Shown: positions 1 through 8,628 of the stretch, one piece after another
Layout: each line of letters starts with the position of its first letter
Numbering within the stretch: position 1 is the first letter of the stretch
Assembly: GCF_947331465.1 (NCBI RefSeq)
Contig: NZ_CAMZOK010000001.1
Span: 806,001-870,000 of the forward strand
DNA: 64,000 bases
Direction: 5' to 3'
From: Shimia sp. Alg240-R146
Lineage (GTDB): Bacteria; Pseudomonadota; Alphaproteobacteria; Rhodobacterales; Rhodobacteraceae
The notes under the pieces: generated by a model
The model's input: the letters and a program-made list of their open reading frames with translations, nothing else
What the model was told of the DNA's origin: nothing
The model's database searches: none
Program-made: the position numbers and the translations under genes

Positions 1-145
1 CACCGAAATGGTGATGCCCGGTGACAACCTGAAGTTCAACGTTGAGCTGATCGCACCGATCGCAATGGAGCAGGGCCTGCGCTTTGCGATCCGCGAAGGT
101 GGCCGCACAGTTGGTTCCGGTGTTGTATCCAAAATCGTTGAGTAA
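1..145 (+). CDS. tuf: Elongation factor Tu, C-terminal 47 codons (5' end outside window)
   Basis: EF-Tu delivers aminoacyl-tRNA to the ribosome as a GTP complex. Only the end of the gene is present. The frame starts at base 2 and ends with TAA at 143-145. The residues TEMVMPGDN and [16 protein letters not shown] are the standard end of EF-Tu domain 3. The gene lies upstream of rpsJ, as is common in alphaproteobacteria, but is followed by a strong terminator, so it is not cotranscribed with the S10 operon. Whether this is the tufA or tufB copy cannot be told from here. Confidence 0.97.
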   Translation, partial: TEMVMPGDNLKFNVELIAPIAMEQGLRFAIREGGRTVGSGVVSKIVE

Positions 146-171
146 TTAGCTCACGCTAATTGTTGACTAGA

Positions 172-199
172 AAAGGGCGTCCTTCGGGGCGCCCTTTTT
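172..199 (+). terminator. Intrinsic terminator of tuf
   Basis: An 11-bp stem (172-182 with 187-197, one G-U pair) closed by a TTCG tetraloop and followed by a T run. It starts 26 bases after the tuf stop. Confidence 0.92.
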
Positions 200-329
200 G
201 CGTTTGGGGAAAAGGCGACTTTTTGCTGCGGGGAGCAGGGGTAAAATAAAATGGATTCGCTCTGGTTTTCGACTTTACTGTTTTAAAATTACTAATAGCT
301 TTGGGCCTCAGTAACTATCGAGGTCCAAT

Positions 330-566
330 TTGAAACAGCTTTTCACGTGGATTTTTATTTCACTGTTTATCCCCGCCGGAGCTTCTTTTGCGCAACCCGT
401 ACGCGGCGTGGAATGCTTGCAGCGTCAGTTGCTTCGGTCTGGCTATAAGCCGGTGCCGATCGATGGACTTTTGGGCGCGCGCACCGTGGGTTCCTTTTCT
501 GAGTATAATGAACGCAACGCACTTGGGATTAAAAGGATATTCACGCCGCATATGGGAGATGCCTAG
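330..566 (+). CDS. N-terminal part of a secreted peptidoglycan-binding/metallopeptidase-like protein, cut by an in-frame TAG
   Basis: A TTG start gives a clear Sec signal peptide (MKQLFTWIFISLFIPAGASFA, likely cleaved before QP). A short segment like a peptidoglycan-binding type 1 repeat follows (LQRQLLRSGYKPVPIDG, then GARTVGSFSEY). The reading frame stops at TAG 564-566 after 78 codons. The next open stretch (576-1451) is in exactly the same frame and continues without a gap, so this is probably the front of one protein of about 373 residues interrupted by an amber codon. Alone it would be a small secreted protein of unclear use. The domain assignment is by eye. Confidence 0.6.
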   Translation: MKQLFTWIFISLFIPAGASFAQPVRGVECLQRQLLRSGYKPVPIDGLLGARTVGSFSEYNERNALGIKRIFTPHMGDA

Positions 567-575
567 TGCCGGCTG

Positions 576-1451
576 TTGGGGGAACGAAACAGCGTACTAA
601 AAGCTGACTGGCCATCCAACGATCGGCCCTATGAGATCGCGTTTGGTGAAGGGGTTGAACAACGGTTCCAGATCAAATTCGCTGTTGCTATCCTTAAAGC
701 GAAAAGTCGCGTTTTGCCAATTCTTGGGATTGAGTTGGCTGGATGGGATGTAATTGCGGTTGCAACGACCCCACAAGAGCTTGTTCGGCTGGCTCTTAAA
801 GACACGCCGTATTCAGAAAGTGCGTTAAAACGATTGGCAACCGAGACCTGTTCGCGAGTGAATACTGGAAATTCAATCTACGCCTTGGCTGTTCACGGTT
901 TGATACTGGTTTGCAAATCGCCTGGCGCCTCGGTCGGAAGGGAAATTACTCAATCAAAACTAGAAGATCTTGCAGCCCATGAGTTCATGCATCTTGTTCA
1001 GTTTCAACTGGCGGGATCTGCCTCGTCAAACGACAGGCCAGATCAGGCGTCGGCAGAGAGGGGGCCAATTTGGTTGCTCGAAGGGTCCGCGCAGGCATTT
1101 GCAAATGCGGTGGCCTTTGATAGGCCCGCATGGACGGGACGGCTGGCGGCTATGAGAAAATTTCCAGACGGACTTCCCGATTTGAACGAGCTTGAGCATC
1201 GCGAAATGCGCAGTAGGGCGCCAATTCCGGTGTATTTCGGTGGTATGATCGGAGCCGTCGATCCGGTCGATAAAAGTGGCTTCCCGGCAATAGCCAAGTT
1301 TTACGAGATTCTCGGACGGCGCGGCGGCTGGCAACGCGCGTTTGAGGAGGCTTTTGGGATTTCAGTGGATACGTACTATACGCTTTTTGCCGAAATGGAG
1401 AGGGTAAATACGCAGGGTGCGCCCTTAAGCGGCTGGTTGCTGAGAGATTAA
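576..1451 (+). CDS. C-terminal part of the same gene: zinc metallopeptidase-like domain
   Basis: Contains AAHEFMHLVQFQLAG (coding near 975-1015), an HExxH-like site in the variant form HEFMH. A glutamate further down (WLLEGSAQAFAN) could serve as the third zinc ligand. This resembles gluzincin-type peptidases, but the family is not identified. The only start near the front is TTG at 576, without a Shine-Dalgarno sequence, which fits a fragment whose true start is 330. It has no signal peptide of its own, so even if translated it would stay in the cytoplasm. It lies between tuf and rpsJ and is unrelated to translation. Confidence 0.6.
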   Translation: MGERNSVLKADWPSNDRPYEIAFGEGVEQRFQIKFAVAILKAKSRVLPILGIELAGWDVIAVATTPQELVRLALKDTPYSESALKRLATETCSRVNTGNSIYALAVHGLILVCKSPGASVGREITQSKLEDLAAHEFMHLVQFQLAGSASSNDRPDQASAERGPIWLLEGSAQAFANAVAFDRPAWTGRLAAMRKFPDGLPDLNELEHREMRSRAPIPVYFGGMIGAVDPVDKSGFPAIAKFYEILGRRGGWQRAFEEAFGISVDTYYTLFAEMERVNTQGAPLSGWLLRD

Positions 1452-1455
1452 CCCC

Positions 1456-1484
1456 TTGCCACCACCTTAGATCCCCTCTATATC
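1456..1484 (+). promoter_or_regulatory. Promoter of the S10 operon (rpsJ)
   Basis: TTGCCA (1456-1461), 17 bases, TATATC (1479-1484). It is almost identical to the promoter at 5302-5330. Transcription would begin near 1491, giving a leader of about 110 bases before rpsJ. Confidence 0.8.
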
Positions 1485-1508
1485 GCGCGGGTTCTCATTG
1501 AGAATTTG

Positions 1509-1532
1509 GAGGCGGGGTGATTCCCGCCTTTT
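1509..1532 (+). promoter_or_regulatory. Terminator-like hairpin in the rpsJ leader (possible attenuator)
   Basis: AGGCGGG (1510-1516) pairs with CCCGCCT (1523-1529) over a 6-base loop and is followed directly by a short T run. It sits inside the leader between the promoter and rpsJ, where E. coli has L4-controlled attenuation. The E. coli L4 binding structure itself was not recognised here. Confidence 0.45.
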
Positions 1533-1602
1533 GGGTTCGATGAGGGTTTGCGGTGGTCGCAGGTCCTCCTCTCAACTCCCACGCCTATAAAAGGCTGACG
1601 TA

Positions 1603-1911
1603 ATGCAAAGTCAAAACATTCGCATTCGGCTGAAGGCTTTTGATTACCGTGTCCTGGATGCCAGCACACAGGAAATCGTAGCAACCGCAAAGCGCACTGG
1701 CGCAACGGTTCGCGGCCCGATCCCGCTTCCGAACAAAATCGAGAAGTTCACCGTTCTGCGTGGTCCCCACGTTGACAAAAAATCCCGCGATCAGTTCGAG
1801 ATCCGTACGCACAAGCGTCTTCTCGACATCGTAGATCCGACCCCCCAGACCGTAGACGCGCTGATGAAGCTCGACCTCGCGGCTGGTGTGGACGTCCAGA
1901 TCTCGGTTTAA
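1603..1911 (+). CDS. rpsJ: 30S ribosomal protein S10
   Basis: S10 sits in the 30S head and, with NusB, also acts in antitermination. The 102-residue length and the sequence ([52 protein letters not shown] split over the middle) are typical of the family. It is the first gene of the S10 operon, driven by the promoter at 1456-1484 through a leader with a terminator-like hairpin. rplC starts 9 bases after its stop behind GGAG. Confidence 0.98.
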   Translation: MQSQNIRIRLKAFDYRVLDASTQEIVATAKRTGATVRGPIPLPNKIEKFTVLRGPHVDKKSRDQFEIRTHKRLLDIVDPTPQTVDALMKLDLAAGVDVQISV

Positions 1912-1920
1912 GGAGAGTAT

Positions 1921-2649
1921 ATGATGCGCTCCGGTATTATCGCGAAAAAAGTGGGCATGACCCGCTTGTTCATGGAAGACGGCAAACAGATTCCTGTCAC
2001 CGTTCTCCAACTCGACGGCCTGCAGGTTGTTGCTCAGCGTACCATCGAAAAGGACGGCTACACTGCTGTTCAGCTCGGCGCTGGCTCTGCCAAGGCCAAA
2101 CGCACCTCCCAAGCCATGCGTGGCCACTTCGCAGCAGCGAAAGTGGAACCAAAGCGCAAGCTGGCCGAGTTCCGCGTGTCCGAAGAAGGTCTGATCGAAG
2201 TGGGTGCGGAAATCTCCGCAGAGCACTTCCTCGAAGGCCAGAAAGTGGACGTTGCGGGCACCTCGATCGGTAAAGGTTTTGCCGGTGCTATGAAACGCCA
2301 CAACTTCGGCGGTTTGCGCGCGACACACGGTGTCTCGATCAGCCACCGTTCGCACGGCTCGACTGGTCAATGTCAGGATCCCGGTAAGGTTTTCAAAGGC
2401 AAGAAGATGGCTGGTCACATGGGTGCAGTCCGCGTGACCACGCAGAACCTGGAAGTCGTCAAAACTGACGCCGACCGTGGTCTGCTGTTCATCAAAGGCG
2501 CCGTACCTGGTCCGAAATCCGGTTGGGTTTCTGTCAAAGACGCTGTGAAGAAAAAAGCTCCTGATGGTCTGCCTTTCCCGGCTGGTCTGAAGTCAGCTGC
2601 AACTGAAGCACCTGCGGAAGAAGTTGCCGCGGAAGGTGGTGAAGCATGA
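1921..2649 (+). CDS. rplC: 50S ribosomal protein L3
   Basis: L3 is an early-assembly 23S rRNA binding protein reaching toward the peptidyl transferase centre. The tip region (HRSHGSTGQ, then [16 protein letters not shown], about residues 142-168) holds the Gln that PrmB methylates in enterobacteria. Two adjacent ATG codons (1921, 1924) could start it; GGAG at 1912-1915 fits either. The last 25 residues are an Ala/Glu-rich tail, a common alphaproteobacterial extension. It overlaps rplD by 4 bases (ATGA), suggesting translational coupling. Confidence 0.98.
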   Translation: MMRSGIIAKKVGMTRLFMEDGKQIPVTVLQLDGLQVVAQRTIEKDGYTAVQLGAGSAKAKRTSQAMRGHFAAAKVEPKRKLAEFRVSEEGLIEVGAEISAEHFLEGQKVDVAGTSIGKGFAGAMKRHNFGGLRATHGVSISHRSHGSTGQCQDPGKVFKGKKMAGHMGAVRVTTQNLEVVKTDADRGLLFIKGAVPGPKSGWVSVKDAVKKKAPDGLPFPAGLKSAATEAPAEEVAAEGGEA

Positions 2650-3263
2650 AACTTGACGTGATCAAACTTGACGGCTCCAAAGCCGGTTCGGTTGAACTGT
2701 CTGAAGACCTGTTCGGTCAGGAGCCCCGCGCGGACATCCTGCACCGTGTGGTTCGCTGGCAGCGCAACAACGCTCAGGCGGGTACTCACAAAGTGAAAAC
2801 CCGTTCGGAAGTGTCCTACTCCACCAAGAAGATCTATCGCCAAAAAGGCACCGGTGGCGCACGCCACGGCGCTCGCTCGGCACCGATCTTCCGCGGGGGT
2901 GGCGTCTACAAAGGTCCAGTTGTGCGTTCGCACGGCCACGACCTGACAAAGAAGTTCCGCAAACTTGGTCTGAAGCACGCTCTGTCTGCTAAAGCCAAAG
3001 CTGGTGAACTGGTTGTCATTGAGGACGCTGCAACAGAAGGCAAGACTGCCGCTCTGGCCAAACAGGTTGCAAACTTGGGCTGGAAACGCGCTCTGGTCAT
3101 CGATGGCGCATCCGTTAACGAGGCGTTCCTGAATGCATCGCGTAACATCGACGGTCTGGATATCCTGCCAACGATGGGTGCGAACGTGTATGACATCCTC
3201 AAGCGTGACACTCTGGTGATCACCAAAGCGGGGATCGAAGCTCTGGAGGCTCGTTTGAAATGA
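2646..3263 (+). CDS. rplD: 50S ribosomal protein L4
   Basis: L4 lines the polypeptide exit tunnel and in E. coli represses the S10 operon. It has 205 residues. The extended basic/Gly-rich loop at about residues 45-92 ([18 protein letters not shown] and following) is the part that enters the tunnel. It overlaps rplC and rplW by 4 bases at each end, so rplC-rplD-rplW are translationally coupled. Autoregulation at the leader hairpin near 1510 is possible but unproven. Confidence 0.98.
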   Translation: MKLDVIKLDGSKAGSVELSEDLFGQEPRADILHRVVRWQRNNAQAGTHKVKTRSEVSYSTKKIYRQKGTGGARHGARSAPIFRGGGVYKGPVVRSHGHDLTKKFRKLGLKHALSAKAKAGELVVIEDAATEGKTAALAKQVANLGWKRALVIDGASVNEAFLNASRNIDGLDILPTMGANVYDILKRDTLVITKAGIEALEARLK

Positions 3264-3556
3264 GTGCGAAAGCAGAACACTACGACGTGATCCGCAAGCC
3301 GATCATCACCGAGAAATCCACAATGGCGTCCGAGAACGGTGCTGTGGTTTTTGAAGTGGCGATCGACAGCAACAAACCGATGATCAAAGAAGCTGTTGAA
3401 GCGCTCTTTGGTGTAAAGGTCAAAGCGGTCAACACCACAATCACCAAGGGTAAAGTCAAACGTTTCCGCGGCCAGCTTGGCAAGCGTAAAGACGTTAAAA
3501 AGGCTTACGTGACCTTGGAAGAAGGCAACACAATCGACGTGTCCACCGGTCTGTAA
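3260..3556 (+). CDS. rplW: 50S ribosomal protein L23
   Basis: L23 lies at the exit of the polypeptide tunnel and is the docking site for trigger factor and SRP. It has 98 residues with the usual start ([15 protein letters not shown]) and the basic loop ([21 protein letters not shown]). It overlaps rplD by ATGA. Unlike in E. coli it is the last gene of its segment: a terminator follows at 3583 and rplB lies 2 kb away behind its own promoter. Confidence 0.98.
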   Translation: MSAKAEHYDVIRKPIITEKSTMASENGAVVFEVAIDSNKPMIKEAVEALFGVKVKAVNTTITKGKVKRFRGQLGKRKDVKKAYVTLEEGNTIDVSTGL

Positions 3557-3582
3557 AGACTGCTTTCTTTGAGAAAATGAAG

Positions 3583-3615
3583 AGCCCCCTGCCAGTGATG
3601 GCGGGGGGCTTTTTG
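3583..3615 (+). terminator. Terminator after rplW
   Basis: A 12-bp GC-rich stem (3583-3594 with 3599-3610, one G-U pair), loop GTGA, then a T run. It ends the first ribosomal segment. Confidence 0.93.
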
Positions 3616-3655
3616 TTGGGCATCAGCCTGTATAACGTGTGCATTCGTTAAGAAA

Positions 3656-4639
3656 GTGAAGAAAGTGGATCCTATCAATCAATGGCTGAGGCGCTCGAGA
3701 ACGAAAAGCGAGAACGCGTTCTTTGAGGAGTTCACTTGCCCAAATTCGTTCCCAAAGGCTGAACGGGCAGCGAGAGAGCGCTTTAGTATGTGGACAATCC
3801 GGTCAGTGCCAGACTCTGGTGCAGCGCTCGAGAGTGAGTTGGCGCTGTGGGCTCAAGAGCCGGGTAGATCGTCAATTGCTCTTTTTCACGGCGATGGTCG
3901 AGTACGGCAGGCCGCTCTTAAGCAGCTTGATCAAGAACTGCTGCATCCGCTGATCGTATACGGACTGATTTCAAGGTTGAATGACTGGGCGCCGGAGGTA
4001 AGGGCTGAGGCGAAGCTCGCACTTGTTAGGTGTTTTTCCAAAACGCCATCGGACATCTTGTTTCCCGCAGTTTGGATTGTTCTTCAGTATGGAACAAGTT
4101 GGAAGAGGTGGTCTGGCGGTTGGGGCGCGTTTCTGCAGTTGGTCAACTCAAGAGAAACCCTGTTCAACGGGATTGCGGAGAAAGTGCGTTTAGATCGCTC
4201 CGGAGAGGCGTCGCGGGTGTTCCGCAATATTTGTCAAAGCCCTTTGCTGGATGCCCACCTCGAACTGTTGGCTGAGAAAGCGTCGCAACCCCACATTCGA
4301 GCATCTGCGTTGAGGTTTGCGGTGCATGGTGAGGTGACCTGGTGGAACGGTGAATTTGAACGTCAATGGATTGACAAGTCTTTGGGAAAGAGCGTTCGTC
4401 GGCGCGTTATGGTAAAAAGGCCGATAGCTAATCAGCCTAACTGGTACGCGATGGTGGAGCGTAGTTTGAGGGACGACTCGGCCGCAGTTCGAAACGAAGT
4501 GCTGGACGCACTTATCCTGTTGCGTCACGAAGATCGCTGCTCTCAACTAATTGAAATGGTTTTGGGGAGTTGTTGGCCGAAGGTGGCTTACTCCACAAAA
4601 AGCCGGATGGAATTTTTGCGATCAAAGGTGCAACTCTGA
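3656..4639 (+). CDS. Uncharacterised HEAT-like repeat protein
   Basis: A soluble protein of 327 residues with no signal peptide or membrane segment. Two segments look like HEAT/armadillo helical repeats: WAPEVRAEAKLALVRCF in the first third and DDSAAVRNEVLDALILLR near the end. Such repeats usually bind other proteins; the partner is unknown. The start is GTG at 3656 behind an AAGAAAG sequence. The gene sits alone between the rplW terminator and the rplB promoter. It is visibly richer in A/T and in AGG/AGA codons than the ribosomal genes around it, which fits a later insertion. No function can be assigned. Confidence 0.6.
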   Translation: MKKVDPINQWLRRSRTKSENAFFEEFTCPNSFPKAERAARERFSMWTIRSVPDSGAALESELALWAQEPGRSSIALFHGDGRVRQAALKQLDQELLHPLIVYGLISRLNDWAPEVRAEAKLALVRCFSKTPSDILFPAVWIVLQYGTSWKRWSGGWGAFLQLVNSRETLFNGIAEKVRLDRSGEASRVFRNICQSPLLDAHLELLAEKASQPHIRASALRFAVHGEVTWWNGEFERQWIDKSLGKSVRRRVMVKRPIANQPNWYAMVERSLRDDSAAVRNEVLDALILLRHEDRCSQLIEMVLGSCWPKVAYSTKSRMEFLRSKVQL

Positions 4640-4761
4640 TTTTATTGTTTTGTCAGGCCGCCGCGCATCGTCATGCTAAAGGAATGCCTCAGGAATGACA
4701 CGCCTAGGCAGCGGCGATTTGGGGCGTCGAGTGCTGTCGAGTCATCTATCGCGGTCAGAAC

Positions 4762-5166
4762 TTGACGAACACTCAAAGCCAGTATGACTGGGGGGTGCGA
4801 AAAATTCTAGAAATGGAGCACGCTGAGATAGTGAAATTTATTAGATACTCTGTGGTCGCCGGCTTTGTTGTCCTTGCAGTGCTATTTCACACCCCAAAGA
4901 GCTGGAGAGTGGATTATTCAGACAAGTCCGATTTAGAGGCACTTGATATGCTGGGCGCTCCAGACATCAGACCTACCGAGTTTGGATATTTCAACTACGG
5001 CTGGGTGACTGGAATCAAGGTTGGTGATTTCTACCTTCTTCCTACAATCCTTCGGCTGGAAAGGAAGATCCCGAGCGAGCTTGAACAGGGTCGTCTCTAT
5101 TTGCCTATTTACTGGGACGGCATGTTTGGGTGGCTCTTTCCTGAAGATGGCGCCGGCCATCCGTAG
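4762..5166 (+). CDS. Small uncharacterised single-pass membrane protein
   Basis: Encodes up to 134 residues from TTG at 4762; an ATG at 4813 (MEHAEIVKFIRYS) is an equally good start and neither has a clear Shine-Dalgarno site. One hydrophobic segment near the front (SVVAGFVVLAVLF) looks like an N-terminal anchor, followed by a polar domain with many aromatic residues (FGYFNYGWVTGIKVGDFYLL). No family recognised. It is the second of two orphan genes between rplW and rplB and may be transcribed with the HEAT-like gene or not at all. Confidence 0.45.
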   Translation: MTNTQSQYDWGVRKILEMEHAEIVKFIRYSVVAGFVVLAVLFHTPKSWRVDYSDKSDLEALDMLGAPDIRPTEFGYFNYGWVTGIKVGDFYLLPTILRLERKIPSELEQGRLYLPIYWDGMFGWLFPEDGAGHP

Positions 5167-5301
5167 GTGCCTTCTATTTCTTTGCTGAAGTGGCTGGAAA
5201 AATCTGGCAAATACTAACGTCTGGATCGCCACCGCGCGCGTCGTCGATACGCGGCTTGGTGCGGCGATGTAGGTATCGGCCAAGAAAAACAAGGGGCGCA
5301 C

Positions 5302-5330
5302 TTGCCACCACCCCCCATCCCCGCTATATC
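5302..5330 (+). promoter_or_regulatory. Promoter of the rplB segment
   Basis: TTGCCA (5302-5307), 17 bases, TATATC (5325-5330), the same boxes and spacing as the rpsJ promoter. The 353-base stretch 5167-5519 holds this promoter and a leader of about 180 bases. The leader contains a weak hairpin around TTTTCATTGAGAAA (5426-5439); nothing else was recognised in it. Confidence 0.82.
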
Positions 5331-5519
5331 GCGCAAGTCGTGTGGCCTCAGATTCGTTCTGGGGCTATTCACATTTTGAACCGGGCACCTACGGGGGCCT
5401 AAACACTTGGCACCTTAGTAGTCGGTTTTCATTGAGAAACCAGCGAGTGGGGGCCTTACACATAGCGGGCCTTGGGACACATACCTTAGGCTCTGCACGC
5501 TAAACGGAAGACAGAAAGC

Positions 5520-6362
5520 ATGGCACTTAAGTCGTATAAGCCGACGACGCCGGGCCAACGTGGATTGGTGCTGATCGACCGTTCGGAGCTCTGGAAAGGA
5601 CGCCCCGTCAAAGCCCTCACTGAGGGTCTGACGAAATCGGGTGGCCGGAACAACACCGGACGGATCACATCGCGTCGCCGCGGTGGTGGGGCGAAACGCC
5701 TCTACCGGATCGTTGATTTCAAACGCAACAAAGTAGATGTCGCGGCAACCGTCGAACGGATCGAATATGACCCGAACCGGACCGCCTTCATCGCACTGAT
5801 TAAATATGATGACGGCGAGCAGGCATACATCCTTGCGCCTCAGCGTCTGGCAGTTGGTGACCAAGTCATCTCCGCAGCCAAAGCCGACATCAAGCCGGGC
5901 AACGCAATGCCGTTCTCGGGCATGCCAATCGGTACGATCATTCACAACATCGAGTTGAAGCCAGGCAAAGGCGGCCAGATCGCCCGTGCTGCTGGTACGT
6001 ACGCTCAGTTTGTGGGTCGTGACGGTGGTTACGCTCAGATCCGCTTGTCGTCTGGTGAACTGCGCCTCGTGCGTCAGGAATGCATGGCCACCGTTGGTGC
6101 CGTGTCGAACCCCGACAACAGCAACCAGAACTACGGTAAAGCCGGTCGTATGCGCCACAAAGGCAAACGTCCGTCGGTTCGTGGTGTTGTTATGAACCCG
6201 ATCGATCACCCTCACGGTGGTGGTGAAGGTCGTACGTCCGGTGGTCGTCACCCGGTTACTCCTTGGGGTAAGCCGACCAAAGGTGCACGCACACGCAACA
6301 AAAACAAAGCGTCGCAGAAGCTTATTATCCGCTCGCGTCACGCCAAGAAGAAGGGACGTTAA
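5520..6362 (+). CDS. rplB: 50S ribosomal protein L2
   Basis: L2 is needed for subunit joining and sits near the peptidyl transferase centre. It has 280 residues. The signature [14 protein letters not shown] begins at about residue 225; the His after IDH-P corresponds to the essential His229 region of E. coli L2. The C-terminus ends in a basic tail. It heads the second ribosomal segment with its own promoter instead of following rplW. rpsS starts 3 bases later. Confidence 0.98.
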   Translation: MALKSYKPTTPGQRGLVLIDRSELWKGRPVKALTEGLTKSGGRNNTGRITSRRRGGGAKRLYRIVDFKRNKVDVAATVERIEYDPNRTAFIALIKYDDGEQAYILAPQRLAVGDQVISAAKADIKPGNAMPFSGMPIGTIIHNIELKPGKGGQIARAAGTYAQFVGRDGGYAQIRLSSGELRLVRQECMATVGAVSNPDNSNQNYGKAGRMRHKGKRPSVRGVVMNPIDHPHGGGEGRTSGGRHPVTPWGKPTKGARTRNKNKASQKLIIRSRHAKKKGR

Positions 6363-6365
6363 TCT

Positions 6366-6644
6366 ATGTCTCGCTCTGTATGGAAAGGCCCCTTTGTTGA
6401 CGCTTACGTCCTGAAGAAGGCCGAAGCGACACGTGAAAGTGGCCGCAACGAAGTGATCAAGATCTGGTCGCGTCGCTCCACCATCCTGCCCCAGTTCGTG
6501 GGCCTGACTTTTGGCGTTTACAACGGTCAGAAACACGTTCCGGTGCTGGTATCCGAAGACATGATCGGTCAGAAATTCGGTGAATATTCGCCGACCCGTA
6601 ACTACTACGGGCATGCTGCCGACAAAAAAGCGAAACGGAAGTAA
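6366..6644 (+). CDS. rpsS: 30S ribosomal protein S19
   Basis: S19 forms a complex with S13 in the 30S head. It has 92 residues with the typical SVWKGPFVD start and the centre [15 protein letters not shown]. The end ([23 protein letters not shown]) matches the family, including the C-terminal tail that reaches tRNA. It is spaced 3 bases from both rplB and rplV, a tight operon. Confidence 0.98.
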   Translation: MSRSVWKGPFVDAYVLKKAEATRESGRNEVIKIWSRRSTILPQFVGLTFGVYNGQKHVPVLVSEDMIGQKFGEYSPTRNYYGHAADKKAKRK

Positions 6645-6647
6645 GTC

Positions 6648-7028
6648 ATGGGCAAGGCAAAGAACCCCCGCCGCGTGGCTGAAAACGAAGCAATGGCGAA
6701 AACTCGCATGCTTCGCACCAGCCCGCAGAAACTGAACCTCGTGGCCGGCATGATCCGCGGCAAGAAAGTCGAGAAGGCGTTGACCGACCTGACTTTCTCC
6801 AACAAGCGGATCGCAGCAGACGTGAAGAAATGTCTTCAGTCCGCAATTGCCAACGCTGAGAACAACCACAACCTGGACGTCGACGAGTTGATCGTTGCCG
6901 AAGCCTATGTGGGTAAAAACCTGACTCTGAAACGCGGTCGTCCGCGGGCACGGGGTCGCTTCGGCAAGATCCTGAAGCCGTTCTCGGAGCTCACGATCAA
7001 GGTGCGTCAAGTTGAGGAGCAAGCCTAA
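6648..7028 (+). CDS. rplV: 50S ribosomal protein L22
   Basis: L22 contributes, with L4, to the constriction of the exit tunnel and contacts all 23S domains. It has 126 residues. It shows [29 protein letters not shown] and the beta-hairpin [14 protein letters not shown] that enters the tunnel. Its stop codon overlaps the rpsC start by one base. Confidence 0.98.
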   Translation: MGKAKNPRRVAENEAMAKTRMLRTSPQKLNLVAGMIRGKKVEKALTDLTFSNKRIAADVKKCLQSAIANAENNHNLDVDELIVAEAYVGKNLTLKRGRPRARGRFGKILKPFSELTIKVRQVEEQA

Positions 7029-7735
7029 TGGGTAATAAAGTCAATCCGATTGGCATGCGCCTTCAGGTGAACCGCACCTGGGACAGCCGCTGGTATGCAG
7101 ACACCAAAGACTATGGTGACCTGCTTCTTGAAGATCTCAAAATTCGTGAGTTCATCAAGACCGAGTGTAAGCAAGCCGGTATCGCACGCGTGATCATCGA
7201 GCGCCCACACAAGAAATGCCGTGTGACTGTTCACACTGCACGTCCGGGCGTGATCATCGGTAAGAAAGGCGCTGACATCGAAACGCTTCGCAAGAAGATC
7301 GCTTCGATGACTGACAGCGAGCTGCACCTCAACATCGTTGAAGTGCGCAAGCCTGAGCTCGACGCAACGCTGGTTGGCGAGTCCATCGCTCAGCAGCTGG
7401 AGCGCCGTGTGTCTTTCCGTCGCGCGATGAAGCGTGCCGTTCAGAACGCTATGCGCATGGGCGCCCTGGGTATCCGGGTGAACGTCGCTGGCCGTCTGGG
7501 TGGTGCCGAGATCGCACGTACCGAATGGTATCGTGAAGGTCGCGTTCCGCTGCACACACTGCGTGCCGACATCGACTACGCACACGTGGAAGCCACGACC
7601 GCTTATGGGATCATTGGTATCAAAACCTGGATCTTCAAAGGCGAGATCATGGAGCACGATCCACAAGCGCGTGACCGTCGTTCGCAAGAAGTCCAGGATG
7701 GCCCAGCACCTCGCGGTGCAGGCGGTCGTCGCTAA
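7028..7735 (+). CDS. rpsC: 30S ribosomal protein S3
   Basis: S3 lines the mRNA entry channel and has helicase-assisting basic residues. It has 235 residues. The type-2 KH domain lies in the first half with [16 protein letters not shown] at about residues 75-90; the C-terminal domain carries [11 protein letters not shown] and ends in an Arg-rich tail. It starts on the last base of rplV and is followed 13 bases later by rplP. Confidence 0.98.
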   Translation: MGNKVNPIGMRLQVNRTWDSRWYADTKDYGDLLLEDLKIREFIKTECKQAGIARVIIERPHKKCRVTVHTARPGVIIGKKGADIETLRKKIASMTDSELHLNIVEVRKPELDATLVGESIAQQLERRVSFRRAMKRAVQNAMRMGALGIRVNVAGRLGGAEIARTEWYREGRVPLHTLRADIDYAHVEATTAYGIIGIKTWIFKGEIMEHDPQARDRRSQEVQDGPAPRGAGGRR

Positions 7736-7748
7736 GGGAGACTGATCA

Positions 7749-8162
7749 ATGCTGCAACCAAAGCGTACAAAATTCCGCAAACAGCACAAAGGCCGTATCA
7801 AAGGTCTTGCTAAAGGCGGTTCGGATCTGAACTTCGGTTCTTATGGTCTGAAAGCAACCACACCTGAGCGTGTGACTGCTCGTCAAATCGAAGCGGCGCG
7901 TCGTGCTATGACCCGTCACATGAAACGTCAGGGTCGGGTATGGATCCGTATCTTCCCAGACGTGCCTGTGACTGCCAAGCCGATCGAAGTTCGTATGGGT
8001 AAAGGTAAGGGTTCCGTGGACCGTTGGGTCTGCAAAGTGAAGCCTGGCCGTGTACTGTTCGAAATCGACGGTGTGTCCGACGATGTCGCACGTGAGGCCC
8101 TGCGTCTTGCTGCCATGAAGCTGCCGGTGAAAACCCGCGTCGTGGTTCGCGAAGACTGGTAA
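7749..8162 (+). CDS. rplP: 50S ribosomal protein L16
   Basis: L16 helps position the A-site tRNA and is a late-assembly protein. It has 137 residues with the family start ([16 protein letters not shown]) and the loop [17 protein letters not shown] near the active centre. A start at ATG 7749 follows AGGGAG. In most bacteria rpmC follows directly; here a terminator follows and rpmC lies 8 kb away. Confidence 0.98.
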   Translation: MLQPKRTKFRKQHKGRIKGLAKGGSDLNFGSYGLKATTPERVTARQIEAARRAMTRHMKRQGRVWIRIFPDVPVTAKPIEVRMGKGKGSVDRWVCKVKPGRVLFEIDGVSDDVAREALRLAAMKLPVKTRVVVREDW

Positions 8163-8193
8163 GTCTTTGGCGGGGTAACCCGTTTGAAAACCT

Positions 8194-8228
8194 AAAAGCC
8201 CCCGTCGAGAAATCGGCGGGGGCTTTTT
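8194..8228 (+). terminator. Terminator after rplP
   Basis: AAAAGCCCCCG (8194-8204) pairs with CGGGGGCTTTT (8217-8227), extended inward to a GAAA loop and followed by T5. It ends the second ribosomal segment. Confidence 0.93.
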
Positions 8229-8351
8229 GTTTCAAACCTATGTAAAAGGCCCGCTAAATAGATGGGTCATCGGCGGGCGCGCCGGCAATTTCGCCTTTTG
8301 AGGAAAACACTCTTTGTGTTAACCTTTGTTAATTCAAAAGGCTGATTGCTC

Positions 8352-8552
8352 ATGACACCAGACGGTTTAAAAGTTTCCGACATCCTTCAGGACTTCCCTG
8401 ATTGCCCGCAAAGAGAGATGGCGTTGCGCGCTTTGCGCAAAGGTCATGAAGACTTGGCGGGTGAATGGTTGAAAGCTCTGACGGCTATGGTCAGCGAAGG
8501 GCGTGCCCGCATTGAAGCTGACCGGCTGGTAGATCAAAAGCGCCGAGCCTGA
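8352..8552 (+). CDS. Small hypothetical protein (66 aa)
   Basis: ATG at 8352 begins a 66-residue soluble, helix-rich protein (MTPDGLKVSDILQDF ... KRRA) with regular charge patterning and codon use like the surrounding chromosome. AAAAGG lies about 10 bases upstream. It stands between two terminators (8194 and 8576), so it is probably its own transcript. No family was recognised. Confidence 0.55.
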   Translation: MTPDGLKVSDILQDFPDCPQREMALRALRKGHEDLAGEWLKALTAMVSEGRARIEADRLVDQKRRA

Positions 8553-8575
8553 TCGCGCAGCACCCCAAACAAAGA

Positions 8576-8608
8576 AAAAGCCCCGACACATCGCTGTGCG
8601 GGGCTTTT
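8576..8608. terminator. Bidirectional terminator
   Basis: AAAGCCCCG (8577-8585) and CGGGGCTTT (8599-8607), with inner CACA/TGTG pairs and loop TCGC. The A and T tracts on both sides let it serve the small plus-strand gene and the minus-strand chemoreceptor gene that ends at 8629. Confidence 0.9.
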
Positions 8609-8628
8609 GTGTTTTCGTGACGTCAGGA

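Noticed and set aside
1585..2418. A 277-codon minus-strand frame across rpsJ and rplC
   Set aside because: Shadow of two ribosomal genes; composition and lack of a ribosome site argue against it.
5415..7022. A 535-codon open frame on the minus strand across rplB-rpsS-rplV
   Set aside because: It is antisense to three certain ribosomal genes, an effect of their codon bias; no start signal and no recognisable domain.
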